This document shows positions 34,506-42,589 of a stretch of 64,000 bases of DNA, piece by piece. Source of the stretch: Chloroflexota bacterium (GTDB taxonomy: Bacteria > Chloroflexota > UBA6077 > FW602-bin22); the NCBI GenBank assembly GCA_004297775.1, contig SCUE01000007.1, positions 1 through 64,000 on the forward strand, written 5' to 3'. The notes under the pieces are model-generated. The model saw only the letters and a program-made list of their open reading frames with translations. It searched no databases and was not told the origin of the DNA. The translations under genes and the position numbers were made by a program. Numbering within the stretch: position 1 is the stretch's first letter; each line of letters opens with the position of its first letter.

Positions 34506-35171
34506 ATGCGGCCGATTTCGCTCGCTCCGTCGATCCTGGCGGCCGACTTCACGGCGCTTGGCGAACAGCTCAAGTCTGTCGAGCAGTCCGGTCTGGCCGA
34601 CTTGATCCACATCGACATCATGGACGGTCAGTTTGTGCCGACCATCTCGTTCGGTCCCGTTGTGTGCGCGGCCGTACGGCGGGCGACCTCGCTACGCCTG
34701 GACGTTCACCTGATGGTCGTGCGCCCTGATCGCTTCTACCGAGAACTGACCGACCTGGGCGTCGACACGATCACGGTCCACGTCGAGGCGTGTTCACACA
34801 TCCATCGCGATCTCGACGAAATCCGGCGGCTCGGTGCGCGTCCGGGCGTGGCGCTAAACCCGGGAACGCCCCTGACCCACATTGACGATGTCATCGACCT
34901 GGTCGAACTGGTATTGGTGATGACCGTCAATCCGGGCTGGGGCGGACAGGCATTCATACCGTCGAGCATGATTAAGGTCGCGCGGGTTGCGCGGATTCTG
35001 AGCGATCGATCGTCGTCTGCCGACGTCGAGGTCGACGGCGGTATCGGGCCAGCGAACGCGGCCGACATCGCTGCCGCCGGCGCGAACATCCTCGTGGCCG
35101 GGTCGACGGTGTTCGGCCATCGCGATGGCCCTGCCGCCGGCTTGGCGGCGCTTCGGGGCGCTCTGAGCTAG
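34506..35171 (+). CDS. rpe: Ribulose-phosphate 3-epimerase
   Basis: It interconverts ribulose 5-phosphate and xylulose 5-phosphate. The 221-residue TIM barrel starts LAPSILAADF, has HIDIMDGQFVPTISFGP with metal ligands, LDVHLMVVRPDRF, MTVNPGWGGQAFI and EVDGGIGPANAADIAAAGAN. All catalytic features are present. ATG 34506. Its last four bases overlap rpmB on the opposite strand. Confidence 0.96.
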   Translation: MRPISLAPSILAADFTALGEQLKSVEQSGLADLIHIDIMDGQFVPTISFGPVVCAAVRRATSLRLDVHLMVVRPDRFYRELTDLGVDTITVHVEACSHIHRDLDEIRRLGARPGVALNPGTPLTHIDDVIDLVELVLVMTVNPGWGGQAFIPSSMIKVARVARILSDRSSSADVEVDGGIGPANAADIAAAGANILVAGSTVFGHRDGPAAGLAALRGALS

Positions 35172-35356
35172 GCGCGCGCTCGATAGTGGCTTCGGAGACA
35201 GCGGGTGCAAACCTTGACACGCTGCTCGGCGCCCTTAATCAAGAGACGCGCCCGCTGGATATTCGGTCGGAATCGGCGCTTGGTGTGCCGCTCAGAGAAG
35301 CTGACGTTGCTGCCGGAAGCGGGCGACTTGCCACAGAGATCGCATCGAAGAGCCAC
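35168..35356 (-). CDS. rpmB: 50S ribosomal protein L28
   Basis: This 62-residue large-subunit protein keeps two Cys pairs, C5/C8 (CDLC) and C50/C53 (CTRC), so it is the zinc-binding form. The family signature GSNVSFSERHTKRRFRPNIQ is complete in pattern. Start GTG 35356. It stands alone, convergent with rpe. Confidence 0.96.
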   Translation of the reverse strand: MALRCDLCGKSPASGSNVSFSERHTKRRFRPNIQRARLLIKGAEQRVKVCTRCLRSHYRARA

Positions 35357-35358
35357 GG

Positions 35359-35387
35359 TTGATGAGCCTCCCGCTCCGAACTATTCT
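35359..35387 (+). promoter_or_regulatory. Candidate promoter for degV-recG
   Basis: TTGATG (35359-35364) and TATTCT (35382-35387) are 17 bases apart, each matching the sigma-70 consensus at four of six positions. It lies 85 bases upstream of degV. A TATTAT at 35390 is an alternative -10. Confidence 0.35.
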
Positions 35388-35472
35388 GGTATTATGCCGT
35401 TAGCCGGGACATGGTAACTCGCGCCCGGAATACACGCCAAGACCCGGCTAATTTCGAAAACAGGCGCACGCA

Positions 35473-36291
35473 ATGGTTCGACGGGTCGCACTCATCTCAG
35501 ACTCCGGGTCCGATCTGGACTCCGGCATTCTTGCATCGCTCGGGATCACGGCGATACCGCTTGAAGCGGATCTGGCTCAGGCTGAGGCCTCACTGCCCTA
35601 CGAGCCATCGTTCGACGTCGCCGATGAACGGTTGACGGTCGCGTTGATCTCGGCGTACGAGAACGCCGCTGCCGCGGGGATGGAGTCGATCGTCTCCGTC
35701 CACATGTCGTCGCAGATGGCGGGAGCCTTCCACGCCGCTCGCGCGGCGCGTCATCGGCTTCGTGGCGTTCTGCCGATCGAGGTGATCGATACCGGCCTGG
35801 CCGGCATTGCGCTCGGGTTCGTCGTTCAGCGCGCGGCTCGTTTTGCGGCCGAGGGCGCGACCGCGAGCCAGGTCGCGCAGTTGGTGCGTCGCTCGGCCCG
35901 CAACGTTCACACGATGATCTTCGCCGAGTCGCTCAGCAATGTCCGCTCGTCGCCGCGGTGGATGCGCGATTACGCCGGACAGATTTCTGGGAATGGCACG
36001 CGCCCGATCCTCTCGGTTGAGGACGGCGACCTGCGGCCTCTCGAGCGCGTGCGAACTCGGGCACGCGGATACGATCGTTTGGCCGAGTTCGTCGAACTCT
36101 TCCCGCACGTCGATGCACTGGCGATCTACCACGACGCGCCGCCGACCGAGTTGGAATCCCTTCTCCAGCGGATCGGACCAGTCTATCCGCGCGAGCGGAT
36201 TATCTTTGGGTCGTATGGACCGACGCTTCGGTCGCGGCTCGGCTCGCGCGCAATCGGCGTCTTCGTCGATCAGGGGCTCAACGCGGACTGA
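35473..36291 (+). CDS. DegV family fatty-acid-binding protein
   Basis: DegV (FakB-like) proteins bind a fatty acid and can present it to a kinase. The 272-residue protein begins VALISDSGSDLDSGILASLGITAIPLEA (in pattern), where DSGSDL is the family start motif, then VSVHMSSQMAGAFHAA with the lipid-head-binding SS/T loop, and VIDTGLAGIALGF. The C-terminal GSYGPTLRSRLGSRAIGVF also fits. No FakA kinase (DAK-type) gene is seen in this window, although in many genomes it precedes recG. Coupled with recG downstream. Confidence 0.9.
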   Translation: MVRRVALISDSGSDLDSGILASLGITAIPLEADLAQAEASLPYEPSFDVADERLTVALISAYENAAAAGMESIVSVHMSSQMAGAFHAARAARHRLRGVLPIEVIDTGLAGIALGFVVQRAARFAAEGATASQVAQLVRRSARNVHTMIFAESLSNVRSSPRWMRDYAGQISGNGTRPILSVEDGDLRPLERVRTRARGYDRLAEFVELFPHVDALAIYHDAPPTELESLLQRIGPVYPRERIIFGSYGPTLRSRLGSRAIGVFVDQGLNAD

Positions 36292-38761
36292 GCCCCTGCC
36301 GCGTCCCAGCGGCGCCGATCTCGTCGCGCGCGTCCTGAAACTGGAGTGCGAGCAGGGGTATCGGGACGCCGCCGCGATCGGCGGAATCGAGGCGTTCGCT
36401 CGTTCGTGGCTGCCCGAATCTTCGGTGAGTGACGCCCTGCGCGAGTATCGCGAGCGCGACGCAACCGCCCGCGAGCGGGCCATCTCCGAGGCGATCACGG
36501 CTCTCGGCGGCCTCGGAGTCTCCTCGAACGCAGTCGTCGCACCCGATGCCGAAGCATCGGTCGGCGCGGCGGATCGCGCGGGAGCACCGGCCAAAGCGGC
36601 GCCGGCGCGGCGACCGGCGAAGCCGCGGGCACGGACGGTGGCTCCGATCACCACCCGTCACGATCAGGCCGGCAGCGGGCTGGCAATTCCCGTGCAACGT
36701 CTGCGCAACGTCGGGCCGTACAACGCCCGTCGGCTCGAGAAGCTCGGCATTCTGACCGTCGAGGACCTACTGCGACACTTACCGGTCCGGCACATCGACT
36801 ACTCGCAACTCCGCAAAGTCGCCGAACTGCGGCCGGGTGAGATCGTAACGGTCATTTTATCGATCTGGGATGTCTCGGCGACACCGACGCGCCGTGGCCT
36901 GACTCGAATCCAAGCGATCGCCGGCGATGAGACCGGAACAGTGGTCGCATCGTGGTTCCGTCGGCGTGACTTCCTGGGTAACCGCGTGCGAGGGCGACAA
37001 GTCGTCCTCAGCGGGAGGATTGAGGCGCGGCAAGGGCGGTTGGAGATCGTCGATCCCGAGATCGAGTTCCTGGAACAGGCCGATCTGCTCAATACCGCGC
37101 GGCTCGTACCCGTCTATCCGTCAACGGAAGGTCTCACGCAGCGGTGGCTGCGCGCGCTCGTGAACGCGGCGATCGAGATGTTTGGCGACCGTATCGGGGA
37201 GCACATACCGGCCTCGGTCCTGGCGCGAGAGAATCTGATCGGCCTACGACAAGCGGTGCGCGCGGCTCATTTTCCCGAAACCCTGGATGCACTCGCCGCG
37301 GCACGGCGGCGCCTGGGATTTGACGAGCTCTTGCGCATTCAGATCGCGGTGGTCGAGCGACGCCGGGCGCGATTGGCCGAGCGTGGCGCGCCGGAACTCC
37401 GGCTTGATGAGGCGGTCAAGCTGGCGCTCGCCGAGAGCGTTCCATACGCGCTCACGGGCGCCCAGCGGCGAGTGATCGACGAGATCGCGACTGACCTCGC
37501 CTCGGGCCGGCCGATGGCACGACTGCTTCAGGGCGACGTCGGCTCAGGCAAGACGATCGTAGCGGCCGCGGCCATTCTCGCAACCGCGACGTCCGGGTAC
37601 CAGGCGATCCTTATGGCGCCGACGGAGATCCTAGCCGAGCAGCACGGTCGGTCGATCGCGGGCGTGCTTTCGGCTGAGCCGGTGCGCCAGGCATTCCTGG
37701 CCGCCCGCGGCCGCCCCGGCCCGGAGACGCGAGTGCTCATCGGCGCAACAACGAAGAAGAAGCGCGATGAGGCGTACGCGGGGTTGGCGTCCGGAGCAAT
37801 CGACGCCCTGATCGGCACGCACGCGGTCATTCAGGAAACGGTGATTCCGAGCCGACTCGGCCTGGCGATCGTCGATGAGCAGCACCGTTTCGGCGTCGTG
37901 CAACGCGGAGCGCTCCGCGAGAAGGGCACGCGGCCTCATCTGCTCGTCATGACGGCGACCCCGATCCCACGGACGCTCGCGCAGACGGTATACGGCGATC
38001 TCGACGTCTCGATCATCGACGAGATGCCGATCGGGCGACGCCCGATCAAGACGCGGACGATCGACGGCACGCAGCGACTGGATGCGTACGCATTTGCGCG
38101 TCAAGAAATCGAGCGTGGTCGGCAGGCCTACGTCGTGTGTCCGCTGGTCGCGGAGTCCGAGAAAGTCGAGGCGGCCAGTGCGATCGCGGAGTTCGATCGA
38201 CTGCGGCGCGACGTGTTTCCTGATTTGCGCCTGGGCTTACTCCACGGACGTATCAAGACAGCCGAGAAGGACGCGACGATGGCCGCGTTCCGTGATGGTG
38301 AGATTCAGATCCTCGTCGCGACAACGGTCATCGAAGTCGGCGTCGACGTGCCGAACGCTAGCTTGATGATCATCGAGGCGGCCGATCGCTTTGGGCTCGC
38401 CCAACTCCATCAATTGCGCGGGAGAGTCGGCCGCGGCGCCGAGCAGAGCTACTGCATCCTGATATCCGAAACACGGTCACCAGACGCGGAGGAGCGGCTT
38501 CGGGTCATCGCATCGACGACTGATGGATTCGCCCTGGCTGAGGAAGATCTGCGCCTGCGCGGACCGGGCGAGTTCCTGGGGACGCGGCAGAGCGGTTTAC
38601 CCGAGCTTCGCGTCGCGAGCTTGAGCGATACCGCCGCGATCTCCTGGACCCGGCGTGTCGCCGACGAGATGATCGCGGACGATCCGGGACTAATGAGGCC
38701 AGATCATCGGGCGTTGGCCGGGTGGCTGGCATCGCAGACCGCAATCACGACAATCGCGTAG
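36215..38761 (+). CDS. recG: ATP-dependent DNA helicase RecG
   Basis: It reverses stalled forks and branch-migrates junctions. The long product has an N-terminal extension with LVARVLKLECEQGYRDAAAIGG, typical of Chloroflexi RecG, a linker rich in Ala/Pro/Arg, the wedge domain (LRNVGPYNARRLEKLGILTVEDLL), and helicase motifs: GDVGSGKT (Walker A), DEQHRFGVVQR (motif II), VMTATPIPRTLA, and QLRGRVGRG (motif VI). The start is uncertain. ATG 36215 overlaps degV by 77 bases; the conserved extension begins by about 36310, before the next GTG (36425), and CTG 36296 lies just after the degV stop. Confidence 0.92.
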   Translation: MDRRFGRGSARAQSASSSIRGSTRTEPLPRPSGADLVARVLKLECEQGYRDAAAIGGIEAFARSWLPESSVSDALREYRERDATARERAISEAITALGGLGVSSNAVVAPDAEASVGAADRAGAPAKAAPARRPAKPRARTVAPITTRHDQAGSGLAIPVQRLRNVGPYNARRLEKLGILTVEDLLRHLPVRHIDYSQLRKVAELRPGEIVTVILSIWDVSATPTRRGLTRIQAIAGDETGTVVASWFRRRDFLGNRVRGRQVVLSGRIEARQGRLEIVDPEIEFLEQADLLNTARLVPVYPSTEGLTQRWLRALVNAAIEMFGDRIGEHIPASVLARENLIGLRQAVRAAHFPETLDALAAARRRLGFDELLRIQIAVVERRRARLAERGAPELRLDEAVKLALAESVPYALTGAQRRVIDEIATDLASGRPMARLLQGDVGSGKTIVAAAAILATATSGYQAILMAPTEILAEQHGRSIAGVLSAEPVRQAFLAARGRPGPETRVLIGATTKKKRDEAYAGLASGAIDALIGTHAVIQETVIPSRLGLAIVDEQHRFGVVQRGALREKGTRPHLLVMTATPIPRTLAQTVYGDLDVSIIDEMPIGRRPIKTRTIDGTQRLDAYAFARQEIERGRQAYVVCPLVAESEKVEAASAIAEFDRLRRDVFPDLRLGLLHGRIKTAEKDATMAAFRDGEIQILVATTVIEVGVDVPNASLMIIEAADRFGLAQLHQLRGRVGRGAEQSYCILISETRSPDAEERLRVIASTTDGFALAEEDLRLRGPGEFLGTRQSGLPELRVASLSDTAAISWTRRVADEMIADDPGLMRPDHRALAGWLASQTAITTIA

Positions 38762-39373
38762 ATGCGTGTGATCGCGGGCGCGCTGCGCGGGCGGAGGCTG
38801 GTCGCGCCTAACGACGGGACGCGCCCAACGACCGATCGCGTCAAGGAATCGATTTTCGGCGTGGTCGAATCAATCCTGTCGCGCGTAACACCGAACGCGG
38901 AGTTCGGCACGAGCGAGGTGTGGGAGAACTTGCGCGTCTTCGACCTCTGCGCTGGCTCCGGCGCGCTTGGCATCGAGGCGCTCTCCCGCGGCGCCGAGTC
39001 AGCCCGATTCGTCGAGACGCGGCCGGCCGCGATCGCGACGATACGACAGAATCTCCGAAATCTGGACCTCGCGTCGAGATCAATCGTCGAACAGGGCGAC
39101 GCCAGGCACGCCGGTCTTGGACTGCGCGTGAATCCGGCTCTGGTGTTCCTCGATTCGCCATACGAGGACGATGCGACTCCCTATATCCAGGCCGTCGAAT
39201 CGGCAATCTCGGTCGGTCCCGACGCTCTCGTTGTCGTCGAACACGCGCACGGCGCGAATCTGCCGAGTACACTCGGCACACTGAGACTAATGCGGACCCG
39301 GCACTTTGGCGCCACGGCGGTGTCGATCTTCGGCCGCGGCGTTTTCGCCGAAACCGGCGTGGAGGACAGTTGA
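38762..39373 (+). CDS. rsmD: 16S rRNA (guanine966-N2)-methyltransferase RsmD
   Basis: It methylates G966 of 16S rRNA. The 203-residue protein has RVIAGALRGRRLVAP, RPTTDRVKESIF, motif I DLCAGSGALGIEALSRGA and a motif IV read as D131-S132-P133-Y134 where the family normally has DPPF/Y. The remaining fold is complete, so I infer it is still an RsmD, perhaps with altered activity. ATG 38762 directly follows the recG stop; coaD overlaps it by four bases, the usual rsmD-coaD order. Confidence 0.92.
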   Translation: MRVIAGALRGRRLVAPNDGTRPTTDRVKESIFGVVESILSRVTPNAEFGTSEVWENLRVFDLCAGSGALGIEALSRGAESARFVETRPAAIATIRQNLRNLDLASRSIVEQGDARHAGLGLRVNPALVFLDSPYEDDATPYIQAVESAISVGPDALVVVEHAHGANLPSTLGTLRLMRTRHFGATAVSIFGRGVFAETGVEDS

Positions 39374-39888
39374 CGGCCGTTCTCTATCCAGGCACATTCG
39401 ACCCGATTACGCGCGGTCACGTCGATATCGCACGGCGCGCGGCACGCCTATTCGATCGCGTAATTGTCGGCGTCTACGATACGCCGAACAAGAACCTCCT
39501 GTTCGATACCGCTGCGCGGGTCGATCTCGCGCGCGGCGCGCTGGTGGAACTGGCCAACGTCGAGGTCGTCTCGTACACCGGGTTAACCGTTGACTTCGCT
39601 CGTTCGGTGGCCGCGGTCGGAATCGTGCGCGGGTTGCGCGCATTCTCCGACTTCGAAAGTGAGTTGCAGATGGCGCACCAGAATCGGGCATTGGAGCCAG
39701 GCATCGAAACGATCTGCTTGATGACGAGTCTGGAGTTCAGTTTCTTGAGCTCGACCTTGCTGCGGGATATCGCGCGGCTCGGCGGAAACGTGCGCGACCT
39801 GGTACCGGCGAACGTTCTGGACGCTTTGCGCCACAAGTTCGACCACGGTGCGATGGCCGATGCCATTCCGCGCCACTTACACTCCTGA
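39370..39888 (+). CDS. coaD: Phosphopantetheine adenylyltransferase
   Basis: It makes dephospho-CoA from phosphopantetheine and ATP. The 172-residue protein begins AVLYPGTFDPITRGHVDI with the T/HxGH nucleotidyltransferase motif as TRGH (14-17), then VEVVSYTGLTVDFA, GIVRGLRAFSDFESELQMAHQN and FLSSTLLRDIA. Start is TTG 39370 overlapping the rsmD TGA; no ATG or GTG gives the full N-terminus. CoaE at 28410 performs the next step. Confidence 0.95.
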   Translation: MTAVLYPGTFDPITRGHVDIARRAARLFDRVIVGVYDTPNKNLLFDTAARVDLARGALVELANVEVVSYTGLTVDFARSVAAVGIVRGLRAFSDFESELQMAHQNRALEPGIETICLMTSLEFSFLSSTLLRDIARLGGNVRDLVPANVLDALRHKFDHGAMADAIPRHLHS

Positions 39889-40415
39889 TGACTGTGGAAA
39901 GAGCAAGCGATCCGACGTTCCTCGACCATCTCGATCGCCTTGAAACATTCGTCTCGGGTGCGTCGCGCGTTCCACTAACGTCGCGACTGATCGTCGACGA
40001 GCAGCAGTTCATCGAGCTGATCGATCAGATTCGTGGCCTTGCACCGGAGGAGCTACGTTCTGCGAAGCGCATCAATCAGGATAAGGATCGAGTCCTGACG
40101 CAGGCGCGAGCCGAGGCGGATCGCATCGTCGATGAGGCACGCGAGAAGGCCATGCAGATTCTCGAACAGGACACCATCGTTCGCTCGGCCCACCAACAGG
40201 CCGACGCCTACGTCGCCGAGGCAATCGAGCAGGCTGACGAGGTACGTCGGGGCGCCGACACCTACGCACTGGCCACGCTCCAGAGCCTCGAAGATCAGCT
40301 CACGAATCTCCTCTCGATCGTGCGGCGCGGCAAGCTGGCCCTGCAGCAGACGTTGGCCCAATCGGTTGAGATTGAACCGGAGAGTGAGGTCGCGCACATT
40401 CGCGACCATCGATGA
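39888..40415 (+). CDS. Coiled-coil protein, ATP synthase b-subunit-like helix
   Basis: The 175-residue protein has a short N-terminal region and a long charged helix (about 60-150) rich in Ala, Glu, Arg (QARAEADRIVDEAREKAMQIL), reminiscent of the F0 b subunit or DivIVA-type stalks, but no membrane helix or DivIVA N-terminal motif. Function is unknown. ATG 39888 shares one base with the coaD stop (TGATG). Such a gene next to coaD recurs in my memory of Chloroflexi genomes, so I think it is real. Confidence 0.72.
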   Translation: MTVERASDPTFLDHLDRLETFVSGASRVPLTSRLIVDEQQFIELIDQIRGLAPEELRSAKRINQDKDRVLTQARAEADRIVDEAREKAMQILEQDTIVRSAHQQADAYVAEAIEQADEVRRGADTYALATLQSLEDQLTNLLSIVRRGKLALQQTLAQSVEIEPESEVAHIRDHR

Positions 40416-40840
40416 AGCCGCGGGTTGGGGGTCGAACCGGGGCGGGATTCGCGGTCATGGCGCGGTTCGCCACGACGATGGCCGCGAACGCGGCGACGCG
40501 GATGCTCGTCAAACAGATGAAGCTGCGCAGTCCGGACATCAGCGTCGTGCTTGAGCCGAGTATGGCGGCCGGAGAGGGCGCGTACATCGGGATCACGCGA
40601 GCCGGGACGGTGCTGGTGCATGTTCGCGCCACCGATGGCGAATTTGCCGAGACGATCCGCGAGGCCTTGGCGCGGTTGGGTGGCGAGATCCTCGACGAGG
40701 GAACGACGCGATCGACGGGCGGCTACGGCCCCACGACGGGGCACGGCGCCAAGTCGGTCATCGGAGGCGCGGCGGTGACGTCGGCAATGGCGAACCACCG
40801 CTACACCCAAGAGAACGCCAGCACGCATCCGCCGGCCTAA
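40412..40840 (+). CDS. Hypothetical protein
   Basis: The 142-residue protein overlaps the coiled-coil gene by ATGA and keeps the same strand. A central part (GAYIGITRAGTVLVHVRATDGEFAETIREAL) alternates strands and helices like a small alpha/beta domain; the C-terminus is Gly/Thr-rich and of low complexity. No family recognised. The overlap and codon pattern support coding; opposite-strand open frames here are shadows. Confidence 0.55.
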   Translation: MKPRVGGRTGAGFAVMARFATTMAANAATRMLVKQMKLRSPDISVVLEPSMAAGEGAYIGITRAGTVLVHVRATDGEFAETIREALARLGGEILDEGTTRSTGGYGPTTGHGAKSVIGGAAVTSAMANHRYTQENASTHPPA

Positions 40841-40893
40841 TCTCGGCAAGCCGGTTTGCTTCGGCCGGCATCCTTTACACTTGATCTTCAACC

Positions 40894-41427
40894 ATGCGTT
40901 TCAACGTCGCCAATCTGCTCCAAGAAGACGTCGGTGAGACGAGTACCGTTTCGTTCGAGGTGGCGCCGGATGCCTTCGACGAGGCACTCGGCCTGATTGA
41001 TCCGGTCGTCGGTCAGGCCCGCTTGTTGCGAACCAATCGCGGCCTTCTGGCCGATATGCGGCTGACGACGCGGGCTCGACTGCCGTGCAGCCGTTGCCTG
41101 GCGGATGTCATCATCCCAATCTCAGGCCGCACGATCGACGAGTTTTTCCCGGTCGTGGATCTCCGAACTGGCGCTCGGGTCGCGGTGGAAGAGGAGGCGG
41201 AGGGATTCCCTCTGACCGAGTCGCACGAACTCGACTTCGCCGAACCAGCGCGACAGGTGATCTACCTCGAAATACCAATGCAACCACTCTGCGCACCCGA
41301 GTGTGCCGGACTCTGTCCGCGTTGTGGCCACAATCTGAATACCAGCCGCTGCGCGTGCTCATTCGAACCAGCCGACGCACGCTTGTCCCCGCTCGCGCAG
41401 TGGTTGCGCGCGGACGCGGACTCGTAA
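40894..41427 (+). CDS. yceD: YceD/DUF177 family protein, zinc-site type
   Basis: Members sit upstream of rpmF and are needed for 23S rRNA accumulation. The 177 residues contain the DUF177 pattern: an LPCSRCLAD pair (about 65-68), an acidic stretch (VEEEAEGFPL), then PLCAPECAGLCPRCGHNLN with further Cys, probably a zinc site. ATG 40894 has a TACACT -10-like hexamer about 13 bases ahead, so the message may be leader-poor. The gene is followed by rpmF after 21 bases, the conserved arrangement. Confidence 0.93.
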   Translation: MRFNVANLLQEDVGETSTVSFEVAPDAFDEALGLIDPVVGQARLLRTNRGLLADMRLTTRARLPCSRCLADVIIPISGRTIDEFFPVVDLRTGARVAVEEEAEGFPLTESHELDFAEPARQVIYLEIPMQPLCAPECAGLCPRCGHNLNTSRCACSFEPADARLSPLAQWLRADADS

Positions 41428-41448
41428 CACGAGAATAGGAGAGACATC

Positions 41449-41646
41449 TTGCCACCACTGCCAAAGCGAAAGTATGCCAGCGCGCGGCGGGGCGATCGAC
41501 GATCGCACCTGGCGATGACTGCGCCGACGTTGACCGAGTGCCCGAACTGCCGGCAGCCTCGATTGACTCATCAGGCGTGCCAAAACTGCGGGCAGTACCG
41601 CGGGCGCCAGGTGATCGATATCAGGACAGCTCGCGAGCCGTCATAA
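41449..41646 (+). CDS. rpmF: 50S ribosomal protein L32
   Basis: The 65-residue protein has the basic PLPKRKYASARRGDRRSH start and two zinc-binding Cys pairs, CPNC and CQNC. The N-terminal sequence PLPKRK rather than AVPKRK is a mild variant. TTG at 41449 is the only start, with AGGAGA seven bases upstream. Followed by a strong terminator. Confidence 0.96.
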   Translation: MPPLPKRKYASARRGDRRSHLAMTAPTLTECPNCRQPRLTHQACQNCGQYRGRQVIDIRTAREPS

Positions 41647-41658
41647 GTTCGACGCGGT

Positions 41659-41683
41659 GAGCGCGACGGTCGCGCTCGTTTTT
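41659..41683 (+). terminator. Intrinsic terminator after rpmF
   Basis: GAGCGCG and CGCGCTC pair around ACGGT (the arms can be read as 9 bp with a one-base loop), followed by GTTTTT. It ends the yceD-rpmF unit. Confidence 0.88.
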
Positions 41684-41739
41684 CACGGTCAGAGCGTCCG
41701 AACCGTCTCCGATGCTCGCGGCATCGTGACATCGTCGCG

Positions 41740-42189
41740 ATGAGTGCTGACGCGATTCCTCGGGCGGCGCGCCGGCGGGCGCGGATGGTTGCCCTCCAGG
41801 CGCTCTACGAGAACGACGCGGTCGCCCACGCGGTGACCGCAGTCTGTCGTCGCCTCGCCGAACAGAATGAACTTGCCGGCGACTCTTTGGACTACGCGGT
41901 GAAGCTCGTCGCGGCGGTGATTCGGGACCGTGAGGCGATCGACAACGAAATCAGCTCGGCCGCGCCATCGTGGCCGCTCACACAGATGGCGCGAGTGGAC
42001 AAGAACGTCCTTCGTCTTGCAATCTGCGAAGCCTTTGTGGATAATGCCGCGGTGCCCGCTCGGGTCGCCATAAACGAGGCGATCGAGCTGACAAAGACGT
42101 TCGGCGGCGAGAGTTCGACCAAATTCGTAAACGGAGTCCTAGCAACTTTGGCCGACCGACGCCCAGGCCGTCCGGGAACCTTGCCATGA
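41740..42189 (+). CDS. nusB: Transcription antitermination factor NusB
   Basis: It binds boxA RNA with NusE during rRNA transcription. The 149 residues begin [16 protein letters not shown] (R-x3-Q-x-LY pattern), then [20 protein letters not shown] and [30 protein letters not shown] (in pattern), the full family signature. ATG 41740. The middle is slightly shorter than average. Confidence 0.95.
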   Translation: MSADAIPRAARRRARMVALQALYENDAVAHAVTAVCRRLAEQNELAGDSLDYAVKLVAAVIRDREAIDNEISSAAPSWPLTQMARVDKNVLRLAICEAFVDNAAVPARVAINEAIELTKTFGGESSTKFVNGVLATLADRRPGRPGTLP

Positions 42190-42254
42190 CATGCACAATG
42201 GCACCAGTATTCGTCGCTGGCGCTGAGCGCCCCAATTCCTAGGAGGACCTATTG

Positions 42255-42494
42255 ATGGCCGAGGACAAGTTCGCACGCGTCAAGAAAATCATCGTCGAGC
42301 AACTCGGCGTTGAAGAGGAAGAAGTTGTTCCGACTGCCTCGTTCGTGGAAGACCTGAACGCCGATTCGCTGGACCTCGTTGAGTTGATCATGTCGCTCGA
42401 GGAAGAGTTCGGCATGGAGATCTCGGACGAGGAAGCTGAAAAGATCGTAAACGTTCAGGACGCGATCGACTACATCAACGAACACGTCGACTGA
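42255..42494 (+). CDS. acpP: Acyl carrier protein
   Basis: It carries acyl chains on phosphopantetheine in fatty acid synthesis. The 79-residue acidic protein has the attachment Ser S38 in [16 protein letters not shown] 42255 is eight bases after AGGAGG; a TTG just before it is not needed. The protein is followed by a terminator. No fab genes are adjacent. Confidence 0.97.
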   Translation: MAEDKFARVKKIIVEQLGVEEEEVVPTASFVEDLNADSLDLVELIMSLEEEFGMEISDEEAEKIVNVQDAIDYINEHVD

Positions 42495-42510
42495 TCTGGC
42501 TTCCGCGGTT

Positions 42511-42545
42511 GGGGACCGGGCTCAAGACTGGTCTCCGGTATTTTC
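42511..42545 (+). terminator. Intrinsic terminator after acpP
   Basis: GGGGACCGG and CTGGTCTCC form a 9-bp stem with two G-U pairs and an 8-base loop, followed by GGTATTTT. Confidence 0.72.
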
Positions 42546-42589
42546 CGCGCCGTACACTCGTTAAATGAGAGTGAAGGCAGCAGTCACCC

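Noticed and set aside
40295-40891. Long minus-strand frame opposite the coaD-linked unknown genes
   Set aside because: It opposes two overlapping plus-strand genes in operon order and has shadow-like Arg-rich composition.
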